NCBI GenBank assembly: GCA_018806985.1
Contig: JADANN010000108.1
Span: 434,001-498,000, forward strand
Direction: 5' to 3'
DNA length: 64,000 nucleotides
From: Angiostrongylus vasorum
Lineage: Eukaryota; Nematoda; Chromadorea; Rhabditida; Metastrongylidae
Part shown: positions 56,301-64,000 of the stretch, piece by piece
Layout of the letters: every line of letters begins with the position of its first letter
How positions within the stretch are numbered: the first letter of the stretch is position 1
Position numbers and translations under genes: made by a program
The notes under the pieces: model-generated
Seen by the model: the letters and a program-made list of their open reading frames with translations, nothing else
What the model was told of the DNA's origin: nothing
Databases searched by the model: none

Positions 56301-59300
56301 CATCCAAAAAGTTAAAATTCATTCCAACACATTAGATCAAGTGTTGACCATAATGAACTGGTTAAATGTCTTGTATGTCCTTCTCTAGATCTCAAATGAA
56401 TTTCAAAATTGGAGGACCTGAAGAGCGTATGCCAATACCCGTAGTACATGCGTTCGGAATCCTTAAGAAGGCAGCCGCTATTGTGAGCGACTATTATTTT
56501 CATGTTACTTATGGTTTGACTGCAAGAGTTTAGAAATCTTCCACTTGCAGGTCAACACTGAGTTTGGACTTGATAAGAAATTAGCTGATGCGATATGCCA
56601 AGCAGCTGGTGAGAAGTCATGTTTTCAAAATATTCCTCAACAGTAGTATTTAAATCTGTCAAAAAGAAGTCAAAATATTGTAGTTATATGTTTGATGACA
56701 GTCCAGCGTTGATGTAACTGTCATTGTCCGGTTTTCAACCAGAGATTTTTGTGCGTGTGTCAGTTTGAGCATGGGTTATTAGAGCAGATGTGACAGCTGT
56801 AGTGTTTCCTCGTGTTATTCATCGTGAAACGGCAGAAATGATGTTTACCATTGCAGATGAAGTTATTCAAGGGAAGCTTGACGACCATTTCCCTTTGGTT
56901 ACGTGGCAAACTGGGTCAGGTACCCAGTCCAACATGAATGTGAATGAAGTGATTTCTAACAGGTAGTGCTTTTGGAAAGTTATCCCGGAAATCGAATTAG
57001 AAAGTATGATTTACGCCAAATCTTCACAGTTTTTGCCATTCTCGCCAGTACTATAGTGTTAAAGGGACTACCGTTGGCGCTGTCAGTATTGGTTGAGGCT
57101 TCGGAAAGTTTTTTTTTCCAATATTTTAAGGTTGAGTCGCTGTAGTTCTGTGGAAAATTGAGGTCCTTTTTTGTAATGGGAAAACGAGAAAAGGCTTCTA
57201 ATTCGTTCGCGTTGAATTTTCCAGTGTTCATTTCGTGTTTTAGAGCAATAGAAATTCTTGGTGGAGAACTTGGCTCAAAAAAACCAGTCCATCCTAATGA
57301 CCACGTGAACATGAGCCAGTCTAGCAATGATACTTTCCCGACAGCAATGCACATTGCTGTTGCCAGAGAGGTTTGAACTCTTAGGAAGTAGTGTTGTTGT
57401 GGAAAGAAGTGTTGTCTAAACCTCTTTTTCTGCGGAAGCACTTGAATTTGTTATTTCAGATAAACTCGCGCCTTTTGCCTGCTCTTAAGCAGCTTCGCAC
57501 ATCGCTTAACAACAAATCGCTCGAATTCAAAGACATCATTAAGATTGGTCGTACACATACACAGGATGCAGTGCCACTCACACTTGGCCAGGAATTTTCG
57601 GGCTATGTTCAGCAGGTACGAAATGGAAAATAATTCGCTGTTACGGTTGGATGTTCTTTTTTTGAGACTAGTAGAAGATTGTCACAAAGATAATCTAAGG
57701 CTTATCTATTAAGGATTTGACACTTGCTTTTTTTTGCAATTATTTCAGCATTGTTGTGTTTATAACCATAATGATGCTGAGGTATTTGCAAATCGCTGGG
57801 CCACTGATGTCTGTGGTGGGGATCGAGCACGCTACCTTTCCGGGAAACTAAGGCGTTGTGGTTATATTTCACATCATACCCTACCGTAAAAAAGCACTTT
57901 GTTTTTTAAACAATATCTATGCTTTTTTATTCATGTTCTTTAAAAAGTACGCATTTTGCTCTGCAGTTTTTTTTTATTAATTGTTACCGTTTGTCAGAGA
58001 GGGGGTTGCGCAGTGGTTAATGATGCAGTCCATCAGAAAGCAAAGTCCTGGTTCAACCCCACACCATCCCCAACGCTCTACTCAAATTGACGTGGAAGGA
58101 CCTTAGGTCGACTATGTCTAAGATTGCAAGGAAAATGAACTCGACCAGCATTGTACGACGTTCATAAGGAAGAAGCAGTCCTCAAGCAGAAACCGAAACA
58201 GCAATCGAAATGTTCGAAGATCTTTGTGAACAATGAATATGTTGAGAACGAGTCGAATGTAGGAAGTGCCTGGATTTGCATCGTGGAGGCATATCTTGAC
58301 AACTTTGCTTCAAAAGAGGATATGTTGATGGGTCATGTAAAATAAAAAGAAGATTGGTTAGCGTTTTCCATCTTTATATTGTTCTGAATTTAGGTTGTTT
58401 ATTTAAAAAGTGAAGAAGAGGATGCGACTTTTAAACCTGAGCTTAAAGCCACAGAAATTGTTAACACTGATAGAAGTAACCTCGAAGATAAAGAGGGCGG
58501 AGAGATAGGAGTGATCCACTCTAGATATCGGTGACCATTTGGATACATCAGTGCAGATCCTCTCACAAAGCTTGGAAGCCTGTAGCTCGTGGAATTGCTA
58601 AGCCTAATAGAACCAATAGCTATGGAACGTTTCAACCGGTTTTTGAACGCGAAAAATTGTCAACGAAGAGACGCAGCATGAATTAAGTAAAAGTTTCTAA
58701 AAATCATCGTTATGAAGTCTGTTCTGCTCTTCTTTCTTTTATGCTACAAAAGCAGTCCGTCTATTGATCGCATTGTGACATTTGACTAGAAATAAATTCT
58801 TTAAGGTAAATGACAAAGGTCTGTGCAAGATTAGACATAAGTGGGTCGTGGAGGCATATCCCGACAAATTTTCTTCAAAAGAGGATTCTGATAACTTTTT
58901 CATACTGGTGATTAGAATCACTGTTAATCGTTAAATCCTGACCAATTCACTTCAGCAAGCAAGTGCACTTTCGACATACTTAGAAAGCTGCTTGCTGAGA
59001 AAATCTTGAGTAATCAGTATGCTGATGAAGATCCCTCCAGAAAATTCGTGATTTCCCGCTGTCCTCTGATTCAATCATGATGGAATAGATAGCGTGTATC
59101 CGTTGATAAGAATGTGTAGAAATCAGTGATTTTTATTTTGTATGGGGAAAGTTCTGCTTGGTCCTGGTTTATTAATTTGGTGTTGGAAGTTATAAAATCG
59201 AAAAAGTAACAGGAAACTAGGTACGAGAATTCAGGAACATTATAGGTCGACAACGGAATAGAACGCGTGAAAGCTGTACTCCCTCGGCTTTATCAGTTAG

Positions 59301-60773
59301 CTGCTGGTGGAACGGCTGTTGGTACAGGGTTGAATACACGAAAGGGCTTTGCGGAGAAAGTTGCGAAGTACGTTGAGCATTCTTTGTGGTAAATGCGATG
59401 TAAACACAATTAGTAGCAGGCTGTAATTCTGAGTTCTTTACGTTCCAGTATATAAGCTGGTATATTATGAAACATTATCGAGTAGATGGCATTGACTACT
59501 GATATCTAAGAGGATTGAACTATTTGGAATGTAATGGTTGATCATAAACATATTTGGCAAAACACTTAGAGAAGCCATAAATGTTTACACGGTCTCAATC
59601 CCGTTTTGGAGGCGGAGTTTCTTGAAGGTAAACGCCTCTTGAACATTAATGGAATATGGGGAAAATCTAATTGATTCAGAGAATCTGCGGAAAAAAAAAC
59701 TGGATAAATTGAAGTAACGGTCCACGTATTTCTCAAGCTACTATTCATTATGATTAGGACCGTTTCTGATATCACTGGACTGCCATTTACAACTGCACCA
59801 AACAAATTCGAGGCGTTGGCTGCTCATGATGCCCTCGTAGAGGTCCATGGTGCACTGAATGTTTTGGCTGCTTCGTTTATGAAGATCGGCAATGATATTC
59901 GTTTCTTAGGTTCTGGACCAAGATGCGGCCTGGGAGAACTTTCACTACCTGAGAACGAACCAGGCAGCTCGATCATGCCAGGAAAGGTGAATCCAACTCA
60001 ATGTGAAGCTATAACAATGGTCGCGGCTCAAGTTATGGGGAATCAGGTGTGTCTGTTATGTCTTTTTGTGAATTGCAACTAGTAGAATCCTTCAAATTCT
60101 TTTTGTTGTGATATTTCGTTAGAGCTGTAAAGGCAAAAAGAAAACAGCTAGCAGTCGAAGAAATTGTAGGTAGCTGTAACTGTCGGAGGGTCTAATGGTC
60201 ATTTTGAGCTCAACGTATTCAAGCCACTCATGGTAAAAAATGTTCTACAGTCAACCAGGTTGGTGTGTTTCAACTCTCTTGAGCTTGTTCTGCCATGAAT
60301 TCGAATGAAAATGAGAGTTTATCCAGACTTTTGGCTGACTCTGCTGTCTCTTTCTCCGTGAATTGTGTGGATGGTATAGTTGCCAATAAGGAAAACATTG
60401 CAAAGGTTGGAGAATGTGCAGTTTAAGTTTCGATGTATTAAATTGAGTCATTCGATTGAGCTTTCTCAAATCTTCCATTTAAGATCATGCGTGAGTCTCT
60501 AATGCTTGTCACTGCTCTTAACCCACACATTGGATACGATAACGCTGCTAAAATAGCCAAGGTTCGCATATCATTGATAAGGCTAGACTGATGCCTTAAA
60601 GCAGCGTCGGTCATAAACATGCCTGTGTGAGAGTCACTGAATTCGCTTTGAATTTGCAGACCGCTCATAAAAATGGCACCACTTTGAAAGAGGAGGCTAT
60701 CAAGCTTGGTATTCTGACTGAAGAACAGTTTGCCCAGTGGGTGAGACCTGAGAACATGCTCGGGCCCAAATAA
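53358..60773 (+). CDS. fum-1: Fumarate hydratase (class II fumarase), complete
   Basis: Interconverts fumarate and malate in the TCA cycle. Thirteen exons, all in phase: 53358-53459, 56175-56248, 56389-56482, 56551-56608, 56857-56962, 57244-57370, 57460-57615, 59246-59367, 59758-60046, 60170-60258, 60327-60405, 60484-60561, 60660-60773 (TAA); 495 residues. The first exon is a mitochondrial-type presequence ([12 protein letters not shown], rich in Arg/Ser, no acidic residues). Class II signatures: [44 protein letters not shown] (catalytic-site His), and the mobile loop [15 protein letters not shown] with the catalytic Ser. No stops or missing key residues. Intron 1 (2.7 kb) holds a Penelope-like copy and an S3 repeat; intron 7 (1.6 kb) holds S3 and S2 copies. 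A second in-frame ATG at 53451 could start a cytosolic form. Confidence 0.98.
53890..55070 (-). mobile_element. Penelope-like element in fumarase intron 1
   Basis: Opposite to the gene. From right to left: a decayed RT-to-endonuclease linker (55068-54769), the endonuclease part 54662-54330 ([37 protein letters not shown]), more endonuclease tail to about 54190, and the terminal-repeat core at 53955-53912 (AGGCTCTGAAGGACGC, CCGCCGAAACGTTAGCTGTT). Two frame breaks in the GIY-YIG region make it non-functional. Confidence 0.88.
53912..53955 (-). ncRNA. Hammerhead-ribozyme-like motif in PLE terminal repeat
   Basis: AGGCT, CTGAAGG (CTGANGA with the last A changed), a weak hairpin ending CCGCC, GAAAC, GTT, then AGCT complementary to AGGCT by one G-T wobble. 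The layout equals the copy at 1360-1397. Confidence 0.45.
55840..56010 (+). repeat. S3 repeat, 3' part
   Basis: In fumarase intron 1. GCGAGCCCCTCGGAAAGGGT, GTTCGATTTGGCC (B-box-like) and the S3 tail (GCTACCGTGAAAAATGATGG, AGTTAACATTGTGAGATAG). Confidence 0.75.
57755..57900. repeat. S3 repeat, rearranged inverted remnant
   Basis: In fumarase intron 7. ATAACCATAATGATGCTGAG (S3 minus) runs within 90 bp into GTTGTGGTTATATTTCACAT and CATACCCTACCGTAAAAAAG (S3 plus): a collapsed head-to-head pair. Confidence 0.7.
58000..58346 (+). mobile_element. tRNA-like SINE, family S2
   Basis: In fumarase intron 7. GGGGGTTGCGCAGTGGTTAA (A-box-like), CCTGGTTCAACCCC (fits the B-box), the body without the usual CCCAGGACTCC block, then GAACGAGTCGAATGTAGGAA and a GTCATGTAAAATAAAA tail. 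Confidence 0.82.
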
Positions 60774-61384
60774 ATCAATATTTGGCGACTTTTACGACTT
60801 TCCTTATCGTAAACTGTTCTAGGGTTCAAAATGTTAGTTCTGCTGTAGAAGCGTTTTTTTACAGACACTTCTTTTGTGTAGTGTTCGTGATTTCTGTATA
60901 AAGTGTGGTGTATAAAAGTGATGGTAACAGTGTCAACGTGGATGCTGTTTAGACATTTTGGATTCTCGTAGAATGTAGTACTCTGAAGAGTAGAGAATGA
61001 AAATGTATGTGAACGTGAAATGAACTGGGTATGGAAAATATGTTTATTACAAACTGGGTATGGAAAATATGTTTATTACAGCGTAGCCGTTCTGCTCAAG
61101 TGGTTCATTGGTTGGCGTTTAAGCTAGGGCATCTATATTAATCTTAAATCTGAAACGAGTACCATTGTTGAGATAGAGGTACTTAAATTCTTCATCTCAC
61201 TTCACACTTTTTCCAGTTTGCTCTGTTACCATCGTCATTTATGGGTATGCAGCTTTTATTTACAATTTAAGTCCGGCCACTTACATCGTCCTCAAACGCT
61301 CAGTTGATTACCGTAGGGGATGTGGGCATTTGAGATCGTAATCCATACCTTTTTCTGCTCTTCATACAAGATCGTCTCAAGGGT
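60774..61384. other. Fumarase 3' flank
   Basis: No gene seen. Contains the 29-bp tandem duplication at 61022-61079. Confidence 0.45.
61022..61079 (+). repeat. 29-bp tandem duplication
   Basis: Units 61022-61050 and 61051-61079 (ACTGGGTATGGAAAATATGT core) differ at one position. Confidence 0.95.
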
Positions 61385-61745
61385 TTACCGCGTCATTGTG
61401 GCTAGAAGATTTTCCAGGTGTACGGCTGCGATGTACAGCCGACGGATTCATACCACCAGCAGGGGGTTGCAAGCTGAGGGGGAGTCCATTGTTTCCATCA
61501 GGAAGCTAAACTAATGCCAAGATCCGTCACCGTCTTGGTATCAAACCAGTCGCGTGGTGGCAAATCTCTCTCCAGTAGACAAGGGTGGTGATTGCCCATG
61601 GTGATGACGACCTCGGACAGAGTGTGGCTAGGCTAACCCCGAGTCTCCAGGGAACCACGATAGCTAGGGCAGCAAAACTCTGGAAAACGAGATTATACTG
61701 CGGCCCGCACAGCCAGTGACGATATACCACCCAAGTATCCTAGCC
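61385..61745 (-). repeat. Dispersed repeat D
   Basis: Minus-strand copy with GATACCAAGACGGTGACGG, CATCAGGAAG-type middle and GGTTTACCGCGTCATTGTGG at its left end. Frames of 64-67 codons inside are by-products. Confidence 0.75.
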
Positions 61746-62400
61746 GATATCATACAAGATGGCGCTTACACTTTGCTACTCCGTTACGCGCGAAGTGCTG
61801 AATGCCTACTTCCCTGGGAGAAAGCTGGATGATCATTGTCGGAATGAGGTGGTGGCAGAACTCCTGACTTAACAAGTTGCGAGTTGCGACTTTTTCTTTG
61901 GGATTGGTTTAAAGGCAAATCTACTCTATCAAATTAACGACTTTGGAAGAACTTGGAAGGCGAATACGAGACGTTGTGTTAAATCCCACCAGAGTTCTTG
62001 GTGAAGTCAATTGAAGCGAGCCTTATGATGCTTGAGGAGCATGTGGCGAATGTTGGTGCTTGTGTAAAATTTTACTGTTCTAAAGTGATCCAGTGGCTTA
62101 CTCTGGCACTCACCAAGGCGAGGTCAAAGCATTGACCTGTAGGAACAACTACGTGAGAGACTCTTTCCGTTTATAGTGGTGAAAAAAAGTACAAGTGGTA
62201 GTGTACAATTATGGAAGTGTTTCATTAGTGTTGTCCGTGGGGAGTCTCCTTATGGCGAGCGCCATAGCGAAATGGCGTTCAGCACAATAAATCAAAGGTT
62301 TGAATACCTGATTTTCCTTTTTATATCAAAATTCCACACTGTTGCCTCCATCCCTTTTCAATGTTCATTTTGCCAGTTCCTAGAATTTTTATATAAATAT
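61746..62400. other. Unassigned intergenic sequence
   Basis: No exon or repeat recognised; one 133-codon frame (62176-62577) mostly runs into the following SINE and is not a gene. Confidence 0.4.
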
Positions 62401-62403
62401 CAG

Positions 62404-62680
62404 TGGGCGCGTGTGGCGCAGTGCTCGGAGACGCCCCGCAATACACATGGGGTCGATCACTGCGGCCGAAGCCCACCAAGCCTTCCATCCCTCAGGAGTT
62501 GGCAAATTGGTACGACTTGTCTGCGAGGATACCACCACTGGCTCGAAACATCGGTAGGCCACCGCGAGTCCTTGTAAAGGCCAGATATGCATTCAATCAC
62601 CTCCAAACGATGCTTAATGAAGTCGAATGCATGGCGCATCCCTTAGGGATTGATCAACGCCAAGAGCATTATTCTTTTTT
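62404..62680 (+). mobile_element. tRNA-like SINE, family S1
   Basis: GGCGCGTGTGGCGCAGTGCT head, GGGGTCGATCACTGC (B-box-like), CACCAAGCCTTCCATCCCTC, CATCGGTAGGCCACCGCG and TTGATCAACGCCAAGAGC tail. Confidence 0.88.
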
Positions 62681-62839
62681 ATACCAGTGGGACCGTGTAG
62701 TTGCAGAATGGAGATCTACAGTGCACTGGTAACTATAGCCCAATTTGAGTGGCAGTATTTGTCGTCTGGAGTTCTCACTCAAGTAATTCTCATAGGGACG
62801 ATCTTGCAAGTATGTTGCCCAAAAGACTCCACTATGATT

Positions 62840-63260
62840 GTTTTCATGTGCTGAGGAAGCTCACTAAATTGTGACGCAAATACAAGGTTTCGTGATGTAT
62901 AAGCTTCGGAGATGTGCAGGACCCCTTCGACCATAATGTTGTGGAAACGGTCGTAGAAGCTGGGTAATCAGGGCCTTCACGAGTAGCTGGACGACTAGGG
63001 TTTCACTACTTTGTAACGTTGTCACCATCGACATAAGGCGATAGATGGGAGAATATGAACTGTTGATAACAAAACTGGGAAGGTGGAATGAGACAACGTA
63101 GCTTTGGTAGTCGATTGTTAGCAAGTTCACCATCTTAGCACCTCTAACGACATCGTTCTTGTAACATCAAGCATTGGTCAATTGGTATGAATGCTTGTTG
63201 ATTTCGAGAACGAACGTGAAAAAATCTGTTTGCCCAAATTCCAAAAAAAGAACATTTTAA
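62840..63260 (+). mobile_element. RTE-type retrotransposon fragment
   Basis: Broken RT pieces: a stretch around 62925-62965 reads like VVETVVEA (as in the RTE RT between the two catalytic blocks), and about 63145-63210 reads DIVL.TSIGQLV.MLVDFENER, as in the segment after FADD. Heavily frameshifted. Confidence 0.5.
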
Positions 63261-63329
63261 CGAATTTCTTCCTGATGTTCCTTTATAAATGCAATGTAAC
63301 AAATCAACCTCCTCTAACATAGCAAATCC

Positions 63330-63740
63330 TCCCAACGGTTTACCGCGTCATCGTGATTTGGAGGTATTCTTGGGTGTCGGACTGCAATGTACAGCGAGGA
63401 ATTCATACCCCCGAAAGGGTATCCCGAGCTGAGAAGGAGTACGGCGTTTCCATTAGGAAGCGTAGCTAGGAGTAAACCAATACCAGGACCCACCACCGTC
63501 CTGGTATCAAACTAATCCCATGGTGGCAAATCTTCTTCTGATCCACGGGGGGCGGTGTGTGCCTGGGGTGGTGACGGCCTGGGGAAGACATTGGCTAAAC
63601 TGACCTCGGAACTCCAGGTAACCACAATGGCTAAACCAGCAAAATTCCGAAAAAAATAGAGATTGTGTTGAGACCCGCACAACCAGTGAGGACGGGCCAT
63701 CAAAGTACCCAAGCAATGTAACAAATACAAGACATAAGAA
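63330..63740 (-). repeat. Dispersed repeat D
   Basis: Full-length minus-strand copy: GGACGGGCCATCAAAGTACC end, GACCTCGGAACTCCAGGTAA, CCACCGTCCTGGTATCAAAC, GTTTACCGCGTCATCGTG. Confidence 0.82.
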
Positions 63741-63941
63741 TAGGTAAGGATTGTGTTACAGGAATGCCAAACGACACCGACCTAGACTTCATTGTGAGCA
63801 TCCGAGACAATGTTATTCAATGATTAGTAAGTAGTGTTAGTGTTAAAATGTTCGGTTAGTATCTCAGAGTTTTTCATGAGCAGTAAGCAGAGTTCATTCA
63901 ATGGTATTATGCCTTACTTTTATCTTACATAATATGACTCC

Positions 63942-64000
63942 AGAGGTGGATAGCGCACTGGTAGTGATGCCTGTCATCACGAGCATGGTGTTAGTTCGAT
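63942..64000 (+). mobile_element. tRNA-like SINE head, family S2, cut by window end
   Basis: GAGGTGGATAGCGCACTGGT with AGTGATGCCTGTCATCACGA and GTTAGTTCGAT is the S2 head; the body lies beyond the window. Confidence 0.7.

Overview
The window looks like nuclear DNA of a parasitic strongylid nematode, most likely a hookworm. The reasons are: genes split into many short exons; AG splice acceptors a few bases before start codons, as expected for spliced-leader trans-splicing; an interstitial (GCCTAA)n nematode telomere tract; a hookworm-type RTE retrotransposon; and very many tRNA-like SINEs. The species call is inference. No bacterial, organellar or viral gene was seen.

Five protein genes can be rebuilt by joining exons in consistent phase. 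(1) Minus strand, about 16.6-8.35 kb: a large protein ending in a tyrosine-kinase-like pseudokinase domain, incomplete at its 5' end. (2) Minus, 39.9-27.5 kb: galactose-1-phosphate uridylyltransferase (GALT), last exon not found, with one intron swollen to 7.3 kb by transposons. (3) Minus, 46.3-41.0 kb: CCDC47, a subunit of the ER PAT chaperone complex. (4) Plus, 48.1-50.7 kb: a ROGDI homologue. (5) Plus, 53.4-60.8 kb: fumarate hydratase, complete, with a mitochondrial presequence. The genes have unrelated housekeeping roles: sugar metabolism, membrane-protein biogenesis, V-ATPase-linked function and the TCA cycle. GALT and CCDC47 lie head to tail about 1.1 kb apart and may form an operon.

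Most of the rest is repeats. Penelope-like elements (PLEs, with RT and GIY-YIG endonuclease) lie at 0-1.5, 25.7-26.0, 37.6-38.7, 51.5-51.7 and 53.9-55.1 kb, with an inverted terminal fragment at 14.0-14.2 kb. A degenerate RTE element fills 33.65-37.1 kb, with a fragment near 62.9 kb. Three tRNA-like SINE families (S1, S2, S3) and a fourth dispersed repeat of about 380 bp (D) occur throughout. A 1.96-kb palindrome lies at 17.1-19.1 kb.

The most interesting signal is hammerhead-ribozyme-like motifs in two settings. One is the terminal repeats of the PLEs, where hammerheads are already known from other animals. The other is a separate family of short palindromic elements (28.6-29.3, 32.05-32.6 and 47.5-48.0 kb) with one such motif in each arm. 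These could be non-autonomous ribozyme-bearing elements. One of them is split by an S3 SINE with an exact 13-bp target-site duplication.
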